Assembly: GCA_019359035.1 (NCBI GenBank)
Contig: JAHHIC010000054.1
Location: 62,001-126,000 of the forward strand
Length of the DNA: 64,000 nucleotides
Origin: Scytonematopsis contorta HA4267-MV1
Lineage (GTDB): Bacteria > Cyanobacteriota > Cyanobacteriia > Cyanobacteriales > Nostocaceae
Reading direction: 5' to 3'
Below, one piece after another: positions 8,795 to 17,843 of this stretch. The notes under the pieces were generated by a model. That model was not told the origin of the DNA, made no database searches, and was given only the letters and a program-made list of their open reading frames with translations. The position numbers were made by a program, and so were the translations under genes. Position 1 is the first letter of the stretch. Every line of letters begins with the position of its first letter.

Positions 8795-10066
8795 TTATCG
8801 ACCAGTTAAATAAAATTTAATACCTGAGAGATAACCAAAAATTTCCGGAAACAATGTAATATATCTATTTTTATAGCCCTTAAGTAAGCCCTCAAAAATT
8901 AAGCTACTATAGTATTTTGGTAAATTCAAAAACAAACGTCGTAAATTACCATAGTGTTTATACTTCTCAAATTGAACCATTAATGCAGCAACATGCCCTC
9001 GCATATAATAGAACATTTGTTGATTGAGTTTGCTTAAATCTCGTCGATGAAAGTGATAAACGATAGCAGTTGGTTCATAGCGACAATCGTAGCCTTCAGC
9101 GAGGATACGATACCACATTTCTGAGTCACCACTACAGCCTGCTGCACCAACATCTAATCTTTCATCAAAGTTTCCTACCAATTCAAAAATATTGCGTCGA
9201 AAAGCCATATTTGCTCCCGCTCCTATATGCCAAACAGGAACACCCCATTTTTGATGTTTTTTAAAGTATTCACTATCGAATAATATAGGTTGATATCCGC
9301 GATTAAAACTAGAAAATTTTTCAAAAATATATTGAGATTCTGTGGCAATTTCTCCAGCTAAAACGAGTCCTGTAACTGCCATTGTTGTAGGGTTAGTAAA
9401 GCTATGTTGTAGTTGTCTAATCCAGTGGGGATGAATCATTACATCGTCATCAGTGTAAGCAATAATATCTCCTGTACAGTTAAGCAAACCCGTATTACGA
9501 GCAATATCTAAACCAGGACGAGGTTCGAGAATATATTTGATATTAGATACATTAGAGATTTGCTCCACAACTTGTTGGGTGAGATTATCCTTGGGAGCAT
9601 TATCAACAACAATAATTTCTTGAGGTGGTGGAGATAAATTTTGTAGTGAATCTAAACATTGAGCTAGTTGTTTTGAGCGGTCACGTGTACATATCACCAC
9701 AGAGACAGATAGGAAAGCTGTATTTTCATAATTTTTTTGGTAGTTGTTTTGGAATTGTGTTAAAGGTTGACATATGCTTTGGATAGTTTCTAAGTCAGAC
9801 AGATTTTTCAGCAAAGAATTATTTAGGGAAATTGATTTGTCTGATAAATATGCTGTGATAGTCGGAGTAATTGTAATCAGTGCTATTTTAATTACTTCTT
9901 CAGCGGATATAGGTAATTGCTGTGCAGAAATTTCTTGATGTCCAAGAGGTGTATTCCCCCACCAAAATATGAGATATAAATTTTTATTTGCTTGTGTTTT
10001 AGGGAGTGAAGGAATATCTTGTTGCAAATCGATATTTAAGATTTCCCAAGGGTAAAAGTTATTCAT
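8795..10066 (-). CDS. Family 2 glycosyltransferase with N-terminal extension
   Basis: 423 aa. Residues 1 to about 118 form an extension I do not recognise. The GT-A domain begins at about 119 (VSVVICTRDRS), has the metal/nucleotide motif TDDDV at 205-209 and a middle section with GAGANMAFRR and GDSEMWYR. The C-terminal part (about 340-423) may contact the membrane. It is expected to add one sugar to the polymer repeat unit in the cytoplasm; donor and acceptor are unknown. It lies 30 bp from the mobile-like element at 10097-10282, which separates it from the next glycosyltransferase. The start is the ATG at 10066. Confidence 0.82.
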   Translation of the reverse strand: MNNFYPWEILNIDLQQDIPSLPKTQANKNLYLIFWWGNTPLGHQEISAQQLPISAEEVIKIALITITPTITAYLSDKSISLNNSLLKNLSDLETIQSICQPLTQFQNNYQKNYENTAFLSVSVVICTRDRSKQLAQCLDSLQNLSPPPQEIIVVDNAPKDNLTQQVVEQISNVSNIKYILEPRPGLDIARNTGLLNCTGDIIAYTDDDVMIHPHWIRQLQHSFTNPTTMAVTGLVLAGEIATESQYIFEKFSSFNRGYQPILFDSEYFKKHQKWGVPVWHIGAGANMAFRRNIFELVGNFDERLDVGAAGCSGDSEMWYRILAEGYDCRYEPTAIVYHFHRRDLSKLNQQMFYYMRGHVAALMVQFEKYKHYGNLRRLFLNLPKYYSSLIFEGLLKGYKNRYITLFPEIFGYLSGIKFYLTGR

Positions 10067-10096
10067 TATAATTTTTATTTCCTAGAAATATAATTT

Positions 10097-10282
10097 GTAG
10101 GTTGGGTTGAGGAACGTTCGCGTAGCGTCCGCTTCGGATAACCCAACAAAGTCATGAAAATGTAGATTCAGTAAAGTTGGGTTTCGCAAAGTTGGGTTTT
10201 GCAAAGTTGGGTTTCGCAAAGTTGGGTTTTGCAAAGTTGGGTTTTGCAAAGTTGGGTTTCGCAAAGCCTCAACCCAACCTAC
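10097..10282. mobile_element. 186-bp MITE-like element with 16-bp terminal inverted repeats and internal 15-bp tandem array
   Basis: The ends are perfect 16-bp inverted repeats: GTAGGTTGGGTTGAGG at 10097-10112 and its complement at 10267-10282. Inside are GTCCGCTTCGGATAACCCAACA (two blocks under 20: GTCCGCTTCGG and ATAACCCAACA), shared with the element at 54278-54395, and six 15-bp units of the type AAAGTTGGGTTTCGC (10173-10262). It has no transposase and no clear target duplication. The right end reaches into the glycosyltransferase gene at 10269. Confidence 0.75.
10173..10262. repeat. Six 15-bp tandem units
   Basis: Six adjacent units alternate between AAAGTTGGGTTTCGC and AAAGTTGGGTTTTGC. 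They differ only at the C/T position and form the inside of the element at 10097-10282. The array gives a spurious minus-strand reading frame with NPTLQ/NPTLR repeats. Confidence 0.9.
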
Positions 10283-11168
10283 GAACAAAAATTTTGTTAT
10301 ATAGTTTATACAATAAAGGATTACGATGAGGAAAAATAATTGCTTGTAGTGCTTTCCAAGTCTCTGTTCTGCGAAATCCTTTTGTAGTTAAATATTGCTC
10401 TAACCAAATCAAATAATTCCAATAACTAGGACTCATTTGTGTAAGATTAAATTCTCCTGATTTTAATGCTAAATTACAACTAGAGTCTGGATGTTGGCGA
10501 TATTTATCCCAACTATCACCCTCAACAAAGATAGGATACTGCAAACAAATTTTGGCAAAAAATGCTTGGTCTTCATGCATTGTACGGAAGTTGTTTTCTA
10601 AACCACCAACTTCTTGGATGACTTTATGTCTGATTAATACTCCACAGGTAGCAGGAGTTTCGGCTTGTCCTTTGAGAAAAATATTTAGCAAGGTGGGTGG
10701 CTGAATTAAACTGTTAGCTTGAACACCCAGTGTGCGATAACGGTCGTATTCTATATCTTCTGGTTTTCCAGTCCAACTGTACCACATCTGTGTTCTACCA
10801 TAGACCATAGCCGCTTCGGGGTTTGACTGTAATACTGCGACTTGTTTTTCTAGTTTTGGTGGTAACCAAATATCATCTGCATCCAAAAAAGCAATAAATT
10901 CTCCTTTTGCATTATCAATACCTAAGTTACGAGAAGCACTCATACCTCGGTTTTCATGATTTGGATGTTGAAGATAACGAACTTTTTCAGGGTATTTTTC
11001 AGCGTAATCTTTCGCAATTTGAGTACTATTATCTGTAGAACCATCATCTACTAATAATAATTCCCAATTTTCATAAGATTGAGAAAGTACACTTTCAATC
11101 GCTGGGGTGAGAAAATTTTCACCATTATAAATAATAATAATTCCTGAGACCAAAGGCTTTTGTTGCAT
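10269..11168 (-). CDS. Family 2 glycosyltransferase (paralogue group A)
   Basis: 299 aa GT-A enzyme. It begins at once with the nucleotide-binding strand (SGIIIIYNGENFL), has LLLVDDGSTDNS at about 38-49 and FLDADD with DADD at 96-99. It is clearly paralogous to the products of 14071-15018 and 15027-15935: all three share NWELLLVDD/IDD, HxNxG, and YRQHP/YRQHT near residue 225. It probably elongates the polysaccharide repeat unit. Odd: the last four codons and the TGA stop come from the terminal inverted repeat of the element at 10097-10282, so the native C-terminus may have been changed. The start is the ATG at 11168. Confidence 0.85.
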   Translation of the reverse strand: MQQKPLVSGIIIIYNGENFLTPAIESVLSQSYENWELLLVDDGSTDNSTQIAKDYAEKYPEKVRYLQHPNHENRGMSASRNLGIDNAKGEFIAFLDADDIWLPPKLEKQVAVLQSNPEAAMVYGRTQMWYSWTGKPEDIEYDRYRTLGVQANSLIQPPTLLNIFLKGQAETPATCGVLIRHKVIQEVGGLENNFRTMHEDQAFFAKICLQYPIFVEGDSWDKYRQHPDSSCNLALKSGEFNLTQMSPSYWNYLIWLEQYLTTKGFRRTETWKALQAIIFPHRNPLLYKLYNKIFVRRLG

Positions 11169-11198
11169 TATAGTTAATTAGGATATTCTCAAGTAAAA

Positions 11199-12248
11199 TT
11201 ATTCTTTAAACCACATTGATAAATGCTTTTCAAATTGATTCCCGTCCCAGTTTTCGACTTGCACGCGAGGTAATTCAAAAGGGCTACACTTCCTTGCAAC
11301 TCTGCCAACGTTGGTGGTACAAGCACAGCTGAATTTTAGCTCTTGCAGGATTTTTACAGTATCAGGATTAAAATCACCATGAGGATAAGCAAAGCTGACT
11401 ACAGGAGAGGAAAAAATCTCTTCTAAATGAGCTTTATTTTTCTGAATTTCTTCTTTTTGAGAAGCATAATTAATCGTTGATAAAAATGGATGATTAACCG
11501 TATGTCCACCAATTTCAATTAATTCAGATGGCTGAAATTTATCCATTTCTTCTAGTGTTAAAAAGCGATGAGTCTCACGGATTTCAGGTTGTAAACTACC
11601 CCAAGTTAAAATTTCATCAATAATTTCTTGACGCTGGTTTGTTGGTAAAGGATAAAGTAATTTATATAGCGAATAGTACAGACGATGACGTAAACTAGGT
11701 AAATTTTCTTGCCAAACCAGTAAATTACGGTGTTGTTGATATTCAGACTGGGTGTATGTCGCTGCATTACCCAAATCCCAAGAGAAATCCTCACCGTTTA
11801 TTTTTAGTTGTAAAACGGATGGTAAGGTTCCTGGTTGTAACAATAATCTATCTAGCTCATCCCACCATAATTCCTGTTTCAGGTTCATATACCCTGTGGT
11901 AAAAAACACTGTAGCAGGAATATTATATTTCTCTAATAAAGGCTTAGCGTTGTAAAGATTATCTGCATAACCATCATCAAAGGTAACAACTACAGAACGA
12001 GAAGGATGTTTCCCATTCTCTAACATTTGTTGTAATTGCCTTAGACTAACCACACAACCTAACTTTTGTAGTACTTGCAAATGTTCGGCAAAATGCTGTG
12101 GACTGACACATAATCCCCAAGGGTCAGAACCGATTTCTGCAACCCGATGATACATGAGTATAAGAGTACCAGGTGCAACTAATCCTTGAACACGTTTGCC
12201 TACTTTTCGGCTGAGTTTCCTTAACTGCCACATTCCTGGTATCTTCAT
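11199..12248 (-). CDS. Polysaccharide deacetylase (NodB homology domain)
   Basis: 349 aa. A NodB-type carbohydrate esterase 4 domain is visible: the LMYHRV strand (31-36), the catalytic and metal-binding TFDDGYADN (89-97), and the metal-binding GGHTVNHP further on, with SFAYPHGDF as the later motif. It removes acetyl groups from amino sugars of a polysaccharide or lipid-linked intermediate. I chose the ATG at 12248 rather than the longer frame from 12281. It overlaps the methyltransferase stop as ATGA and has GGAGG at 12255-12259. It has no clear signal peptide, so it may act on the cytoplasmic side. Confidence 0.87.
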   Translation of the reverse strand: MKIPGMWQLRKLSRKVGKRVQGLVAPGTLILMYHRVAEIGSDPWGLCVSPQHFAEHLQVLQKLGCVVSLRQLQQMLENGKHPSRSVVVTFDDGYADNLYNAKPLLEKYNIPATVFFTTGYMNLKQELWWDELDRLLLQPGTLPSVLQLKINGEDFSWDLGNAATYTQSEYQQHRNLLVWQENLPSLRHRLYYSLYKLLYPLPTNQRQEIIDEILTWGSLQPEIRETHRFLTLEEMDKFQPSELIEIGGHTVNHPFLSTINYASQKEEIQKNKAHLEEIFSSPVVSFAYPHGDFNPDTVKILQELKFSCACTTNVGRVARKCSPFELPRVQVENWDGNQFEKHLSMWFKE

Positions 12249-13003
12249 ACTGTAACCTCCGGTTTGACTGCACGTACACAAATCAACATTTCATACTGTG
12301 CATCACGGTAATCTAACTCTTGTGGCTGTAATTCTTCTGTGGTTATACCTTGCAAAAATGCTGTTGCTGCCAATACGTTCCCATGAGTGTTAACTTCGAC
12401 ATTACTATCAGGAAAAAACTCACAAAATAAACGTCGTATAGAAAGGTTAGTAAACGACCAACACCAATAATCAGCCCATTCGTCATCACTAATTTGACTA
12501 ATACCAGGAACAGTTAGCAGCACTACTCCACCAGGTTTAAGAATCCGGTGAATTGTTGCTAATGCTGCACGAATATCATAGATAATATGTAACGTTTGTG
12601 TCAGTACTAAACAATCAAAAGCATTTGATGGTATATTATCAGCGTTGGTTAAGTCACCAATAATGGTTGCTTGTGGGTTTTCAGAGTGGACGTGGAGGAC
12701 ATCGCTAACTTTTACTGCAATTCCACCAAACTGTTTTGTATAAGAATTATCACCAATTTCTAGCACTCTGCCTTGAATATCACTTGCGTATTGAGCAAGA
12801 AATTTCTCTACATAGTATCTATCTACGGGTGTTCCTCGGTCATAACCAAACTTTCGATTAATAGGAGTAACTCGACGTAAATCACCAAAATTGACTTTTC
12901 CTTGTGGTGGGTTGTATTTTTCACCGAGTACCAGAGTTCCCAAACTAGAGTGGATGGGTGTGGGAAGAATTTTTTTTGCTATTGATTTTAGTACTGATTT
13001 CAT
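12245..13003 (-). CDS. SAM-dependent class I methyltransferase
   Basis: 252 aa. Residues about 70-190 form a Rossmann methyltransferase domain: motif I is RVLEIGDNSYT, a later acidic and hydrophobic strand is FDCLVLTQTLHII, and the post-motif is ILKPGGVVLLTVPG. This is a typical methyltransferase type 11 pattern. The N-terminal GYDRGTPVDRYYVEKFL is shared by methyltransferases of capsule and O-antigen loci. It probably methylates a sugar hydroxyl or an end residue of the polymer. The stop overlaps the start of the deacetylase gene by 4 bp, so the two are translationally coupled. The start is the ATG at 13003. Confidence 0.85.
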   Translation of the reverse strand: MKSVLKSIAKKILPTPIHSSLGTLVLGEKYNPPQGKVNFGDLRRVTPINRKFGYDRGTPVDRYYVEKFLAQYASDIQGRVLEIGDNSYTKQFGGIAVKVSDVLHVHSENPQATIIGDLTNADNIPSNAFDCLVLTQTLHIIYDIRAALATIHRILKPGGVVLLTVPGISQISDDEWADYWCWSFTNLSIRRLFCEFFPDSNVEVNTHGNVLAATAFLQGITTEELQPQELDYRDAQYEMLICVRAVKPEVTV

Positions 13004-13034
13004 GTTTTTTGTACTCCTAATTGTATGAATTCTG

Positions 13035-14042
13035 TTATTTCTGTAGATGAAAAATCATTGCTTTGATTTCACTCCATCCTCGTTGGAGGATAGCTTGTTT
13101 CTTTTTTTCTTTGCCAATCATAACTCTGTATACAGCATTGCAAAGAAATAGTATCTGTATTTTTTGCAATAATTGTTGATTCAAATATATATCATGAGAT
13201 TTTAAGATAAGCTCTAAAAATTCTTTGCCATAATCTGAATAAATACCACAAAAATCATAAGCTGGGTCACCGATAGCAATACCTCCAAAATCTATAATGC
13301 CTGATAGTTTATTATCTAAGCTATTAAATATTATATGGTCATATGATATATCTCCATGAATTAATGATGGTGTATATGCCCAATTATTGGGTTCATTTAT
13401 AAATTCCCTAAACAACCTATTTAATAAATTTTGTTCATCAAAAGGAAGTTCGGTCTTTACATATTTTGTGAAGATATCATAAAAATATTGATAATATTTT
13501 TCAGTGAAATCCCATGTTATAATACCTATCTCTTCTGCTTTTTCTACAGGAAATGAATTGAGAGCAAAAAGAAAATTGCCAATCTCTTCAGCTATGCCTT
13601 CCTTAGTTTTAGATGGCAATTTTTGAAGAAGTTCATTACTCAATTGTACTCCTTTAATTTCTTTATAACCTACAAAAAATCTTTTATCAAGACCTCTAAG
13701 TTTATAGATTTTACTACTGATTGAATTATGAAATACTTTCAGGATTTTAGCTTTAGAGTAATTAGCGTAATTCTGAGAATATATTTGTTGCTGATTACCA
13801 ATAAATTCAAAATTAGGGATTAGTGTATTAACGTAATTTTTTAACCTATCCAGTAATATAAATTCTTTTTTGACGGTTCTCTCCGCTTCTAAGTGCTTAG
13901 GAAACCTAAAAATATATTCATTATTTACTCGGAAAACAAAATTATTATCACCTCCTTTTAATTCAGTAATATCATGAGCTTTAAATTCAGTGAAGCTTGT
14001 ATTTATGATATTCTTAACCTGACTCACTGTGTAATTTTTCAT
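13035..14042 (-). CDS. APH/choline-kinase-like phosphotransferase
   Basis: 335 aa protein-kinase-like fold of the aminoglycoside phosphotransferase/homoserine kinase type. The N lobe contains GGDNNFVFRV. The catalytic loop is LIHGDISYDHI and the metal-binding motif GIIDFGGIAIGDPAYDF. In antibiotic resistance such enzymes phosphorylate aminoglycosides, but members inside polysaccharide loci more likely phosphorylate a sugar or an alcohol substituent. Its place between the methyltransferase and glycosyltransferases supports the second idea, which is inference. It is very AT-rich (many Lys, Asn, Ile), more than its neighbours, which may point to separate acquisition. The start is the ATG at 14042. 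Confidence 0.8.
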   Translation of the reverse strand: MKNYTVSQVKNIINTSFTEFKAHDITELKGGDNNFVFRVNNEYIFRFPKHLEAERTVKKEFILLDRLKNYVNTLIPNFEFIGNQQQIYSQNYANYSKAKILKVFHNSISSKIYKLRGLDKRFFVGYKEIKGVQLSNELLQKLPSKTKEGIAEEIGNFLFALNSFPVEKAEEIGIITWDFTEKYYQYFYDIFTKYVKTELPFDEQNLLNRLFREFINEPNNWAYTPSLIHGDISYDHIIFNSLDNKLSGIIDFGGIAIGDPAYDFCGIYSDYGKEFLELILKSHDIYLNQQLLQKIQILFLCNAVYRVMIGKEKKKQAILQRGWSEIKAMIFHLQK

Positions 14043-14070
14043 AGTTTATTTTAGCTGATGTTGTTCATTA

Positions 14071-15018
14071 TTACGAATTGTTAACAATATATTTATTGAA
14101 GTAATTTTTCGGATTAATCTTATTCTTCATAAAAATAGTAAATCTCAGGATAAAGTAGAATAATGAGTGACGATAAGGTATAAGTGACTTGTGTAATGCT
14201 TGTGATAATTGCTTATCATTTACTTTTTTTTCAGATACATACTTTTCTAACCAATTGAGAAACATCTGCTGAGACACATTCGGTTTTGTTGGATGGTATT
14301 CTCCACTATTGATAGCGAGATGAGAGCTTGAATTTGTATGTTGACGATATTTATCATGACATCCACTTTCAACGAACACAGGTGAGTTCAAACAAATTTT
14401 AAAAATTAAAATTTGGTCTTCATACATATGTTGAATGCTTTCGTCAAAGTTACCCAAAGACTTAACAACATAACTACGCAGTAATAAACCACAAGTGCAA
14501 GGTACAACACCGCTATCTTGTAAATATTTCGTGACAAGGGTTACTGGAGGATGTAAAGTATCTGATACAATTCCTAAATTAGCTAAGAAATCTTGTGGTT
14601 TATCTTCCTGAGGATTTCCCTTCCAACTGTACCAATATTCAGTTGCTCCATATACCATTGCAGCTTGAGAATGCACTTCGAGAATAGCCACTTGTGTCTC
14701 TAACTTTTTTGGTAAAAAAATATCATCAGCATCAAGTAAAGCTATATATTTACCTCTAACGTTGGCAATTCCTAAATTACGAGAAGAACTTTTTCCTAGG
14801 TTTTGATGATTAGGATGTTGTAAATAATAGATTTTGCCGGGATGCAGTTCAGCATATTTTTTTGCAATAGCTGTACTTCCGTCTGTTGAACCATCATCAA
14901 TTAGTAATAATTCCCAATTATCATAAGTTTGAGCAATAACACTTTCTATTGCTTCCACAAAAAATTCTTCTGCATTCCAGAAGGGAGTAATTATCGAGAC
15001 TAAGGGATTGTTATTCAT
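14071..15018 (-). CDS. Family 2 glycosyltransferase (paralogue group A)
   Basis: 315 aa from the ATG at 15018. A longer frame from 15066 exists, but it would overlap the upstream gene by 40 bp and the family homology begins at MNNNPLVSII. LLLIDDGSTDGS lies at about 37-48 and DADD at 96-99. The C-terminal quarter is basic and hydrophobic. It is a close relative of the products of 10269-11168 and 15027-15935, probably by local duplication. The expected role is sugar addition to the lipid-linked repeat unit. Confidence 0.83.
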   Translation of the reverse strand: MNNNPLVSIITPFWNAEEFFVEAIESVIAQTYDNWELLLIDDGSTDGSTAIAKKYAELHPGKIYYLQHPNHQNLGKSSSRNLGIANVRGKYIALLDADDIFLPKKLETQVAILEVHSQAAMVYGATEYWYSWKGNPQEDKPQDFLANLGIVSDTLHPPVTLVTKYLQDSGVVPCTCGLLLRSYVVKSLGNFDESIQHMYEDQILIFKICLNSPVFVESGCHDKYRQHTNSSSHLAINSGEYHPTKPNVSQQMFLNWLEKYVSEKKVNDKQLSQALHKSLIPYRHSLFYFILRFTIFMKNKINPKNYFNKYIVNNS

Positions 15019-15026
15019 TTGATTGA

Positions 15027-15935
15027 TTACTGATAAAGACTTTTGAATTTTCTTTGTACGCTCCACTTTATAGAGCGAAGATTATTTAAAAGAGTGAATG
15101 CAGCTGGGTAGCGAGCGTAAAGTAGCTGTTGACGCAAAGCTTTCCATACAATAGTGTTGGTATTCTTCTGAGACTGTAAATATTTTTGTATCCAAGTTAA
15201 TAGAGGCAAACGTCCTGTATGATAGTCAATTGTTTGGGCTACCGCACAACAGCTTTTTGGATGCTGACGATACTTAGCCCAGTAGTTATCAGCGACATAT
15301 ATAGATGTTGCTAAATATACTTTTGTATAAAAAACTTGGTCTTCATACATTCCTCGAAAACTTTCTTCAAATCCACCTAGCTGCTGTAATAAGTCTTTAC
15401 TAATCATAAAATTACAAGTCGTTGGACTTTGTACTTTATTGGTCATTAGTAGGGGGAATAACTGTGGAGAATATATTACATTATTAGGCTTCACTCCTAA
15501 ATCTTCAAAATAATCTTTTTGAGCATCTTGCAAATTTTCTGCCCAGCTATACCAAATAAGTGTCCGTCCGTAAACCATTCCTACTTCCGGGCAAGATTCC
15601 AAGATACTCACTTGTTGTTGGAGTTTGTTAGGTAACCATATGTCATCAGCATCTAAAAAGGCAACATATTTACCTTTTGCATTACAAATACCTAAATTGC
15701 GTGTAGCACTCATACCGCGATTTTGATGTCCTTCATGCTCCAAGTAGCGGATTTTTTCAGGATATTGCGCTACAAATTGCTTTGCTATCTCAGTACTACC
15801 ATCTGTAGAAGCATCATCTACCAATAAGAGTTCCCAATTTTCATAGGTTTGTGTTAAAACACTTTCTATCGCTTCTACAAGAAAGTCTTTACCATTAAAA
15901 AAGATAATTATACTTGATACTAAGGGTTGATTCAT
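15027..15935 (-). CDS. Family 2 glycosyltransferase (paralogue group A)
   Basis: 302 aa GT-A enzyme. SSIIIFFNGKDF opens the domain, LLLVDDASTDGS follows and DADD lies at 95-98; YRQHPKS occurs near residue 235. It is very similar to the two other group A enzymes and lies directly upstream of one of them with a 9-bp gap, which points to tandem duplication followed by a change in acceptor or linkage. The start is the ATG at 15935. Confidence 0.85.
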   Translation of the reverse strand: MNQPLVSSIIIFFNGKDFLVEAIESVLTQTYENWELLLVDDASTDGSTEIAKQFVAQYPEKIRYLEHEGHQNRGMSATRNLGICNAKGKYVAFLDADDIWLPNKLQQQVSILESCPEVGMVYGRTLIWYSWAENLQDAQKDYFEDLGVKPNNVIYSPQLFPLLMTNKVQSPTTCNFMISKDLLQQLGGFEESFRGMYEDQVFYTKVYLATSIYVADNYWAKYRQHPKSCCAVAQTIDYHTGRLPLLTWIQKYLQSQKNTNTIVWKALRQQLLYARYPAAFTLLNNLRSIKWSVQRKFKSLYQ

Positions 15936-16013
15936 TGTAATGTCATGTGGAAAATTAACTAACCCAAAACAGAGCTAATAAAATCGATAAAGCCAATCAG
16001 ATAAAGGAAATAT

Positions 16014-17804
16014 CTAAACGGTAGAAAATTGCAGTTTATGCAGTTTAGCAAACAATCCATTAAGTTGTAATAGCTCTTTCAAATTACCTTGCTCTACAAT
16101 ATTTCCTTGGTCAACTACAATAATTTGGTCAGCTTTCTCAATAGTTGACAAGCGATGAGCAATGACAATTAAAGTACGATTATGGCTGAAATTATTAATT
16201 GCCTCTTGAATTAAATGCTCGGAGAAAGTATCGAGGGCATTTGTTGCTTCATCTAAAATCAGTATTTCTGGATTACGAATAATCGCCCGAGCTAGGGCAA
16301 TACGCTGTCTTTGTCCACCAGAAAGGGTTGCTCCCCTATCACCAACAATAGTATCATATCCGTCTGGGAGTTGAGTGATAAATTCATGAGCGTTCGCACA
16401 CTTTGCAGCAGCTATAACTTCTTCTTCTGTAGCATCGAAACGTCCATAAAGAATATTGTCGCGTATAGTTGTACTGAAAACGTAAATATCTTGATTAACT
16501 ATAGCTATACTATTACGCCATGAATTAATATTGAGTTGTGTTAAAGGATAATTATCTACATAAATCTCTCCTTTAGTCACATCATATAAACGCATTAGAA
16601 GATTAATTAAAGATGATTTACCTCCACCAGAAGGTCCAACTATTGCCGTAGTTTTACCTACAGGAATCTGAAAACTAACATCTTGTAATGCATATTTATT
16701 TGCTGTCTGATATTGAAGACAAACTTTATCAAAGGAAATATTTTTTTCAACATTATTTAGCTGTAATTCTCCAGATTTTACATATGGCTTATCTTGGTTT
16801 GCCAATAAATACATCACATCATCTACAGAACCAATTAAACAAGAAAGGTTAGTACGTAATGCGTCTAAATTTTTTATTGTTGGTTGAAGACGATAGAGAA
16901 TAAAAATGAAGGTTAATAAGCTTGGTAGACTGCTTGGAGATTGATTTTGCAAAGATAAGATTAAAATACCCACTAAAACAGCCACAGCTAAAATTTCAGA
17001 AACTGTTGGTGTCATAGTTTTGATTAAATATACCTTCATAATTGTATTATTTAATTTATCAAGTATTTTTTCAAACTCTTTTTGCTCATATTCTTCTCGT
17101 CCAAAAGAACGAATCATTTTCATTGCATACAATCCTTCAGTCATCTTTCGAGAAAGCTCTTTATTATTTTTGACTAAACTTTTTCCTAGAGATTCTGCTG
17201 ACTTAGATAAATACCGAACAATTAAAGAAATAAATATTAATGCAATCGTTACACCACAGGTTAGTTTCCAAGATATTAGGAGTAAAAATGTTAAGAACAC
17301 AAAGATAGTACAAATATTAACAGCTATATTACATAAGACTTGTAAAGCGTCACTTGTATACCAACTATCATTTGTAAGTGTACTTAATAGTTTACCGGAT
17401 GGCTGGGATTCTATAAAACTATAACCAACTGTAAATAATTGCTTAAATATTCCAGATATTAAGCGATGAGATACTTGTAAATAAAGCCAACTTGATACAA
17501 TAGTGTTACTGTAAAGTAATAAATTCTTTAACAGAATAGTAGCGAAAATACATAAGGGGATAGCAACAGACAAATTTTCTCTAGGCAAATTATTGAATAA
17601 CCCACTCAAAATTTTTAATAACCAATTATCAGTAGGAATTGGAGTATTACTCCCATCAAAGGTTTGTAAAAACGGAATAAATAAACTGATACCTAGCCCC
17701 TCAGAGAAGGAAGACAAAATTCCTAAGATAATAATTATAGGAAATGCCCAAGGATAAAATTTAACTACGGGTAGTAGTTTTTTAAATACTTTCCACTCAT
17801 TCAT
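16014..17804 (-). CDS. MsbA/HepA-like ABC exporter (fused permease and ATPase)
   Basis: 596 aa. Residues about 1-320 hold six membrane helices and about 355-596 the nucleotide-binding domain, with Walker A GPSGGGKS, signature LSGGQRQRIALARA, Walker B ILILDEATNALD and the H-loop VIAHRLST. Exporters of this type flip lipid-linked glycans or glycolipids. In heterocyst-forming cyanobacteria the HepA protein of this family is needed to lay down the heterocyst envelope polysaccharide, and this gene could be a relative of it, but I cannot prove orthology here. A strong ribosome-binding site (TCTCCT on the plus strand, 17813-17818) supports the ATG at 17804. Confidence 0.85.
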   Translation of the reverse strand: MNEWKVFKKLLPVVKFYPWAFPIIIILGILSSFSEGLGISLFIPFLQTFDGSNTPIPTDNWLLKILSGLFNNLPRENLSVAIPLCIFATILLKNLLLYSNTIVSSWLYLQVSHRLISGIFKQLFTVGYSFIESQPSGKLLSTLTNDSWYTSDALQVLCNIAVNICTIFVFLTFLLLISWKLTCGVTIALIFISLIVRYLSKSAESLGKSLVKNNKELSRKMTEGLYAMKMIRSFGREEYEQKEFEKILDKLNNTIMKVYLIKTMTPTVSEILAVAVLVGILILSLQNQSPSSLPSLLTFIFILYRLQPTIKNLDALRTNLSCLIGSVDDVMYLLANQDKPYVKSGELQLNNVEKNISFDKVCLQYQTANKYALQDVSFQIPVGKTTAIVGPSGGGKSSLINLLMRLYDVTKGEIYVDNYPLTQLNINSWRNSIAIVNQDIYVFSTTIRDNILYGRFDATEEEVIAAAKCANAHEFITQLPDGYDTIVGDRGATLSGGQRQRIALARAIIRNPEILILDEATNALDTFSEHLIQEAINNFSHNRTLIVIAHRLSTIEKADQIIVVDQGNIVEQGNLKELLQLNGLFAKLHKLQFSTV

Positions 17805-17843
17805 CTTTTGTATCTCCTATATTCCTTGGATAATGATTACTTT

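Noticed and set aside
10082-10288. Minus-strand frame with NPTLQ/NPTLR repeats
   Set aside because: It is only the translation of the 15-bp tandem units and ends of the mobile-like element, with no homology or start signal.
17020-17424. 134-residue plus-strand frame in the ABC exporter gene
   Set aside because: Lies inside the membrane domain of a clear exporter on the other strand.
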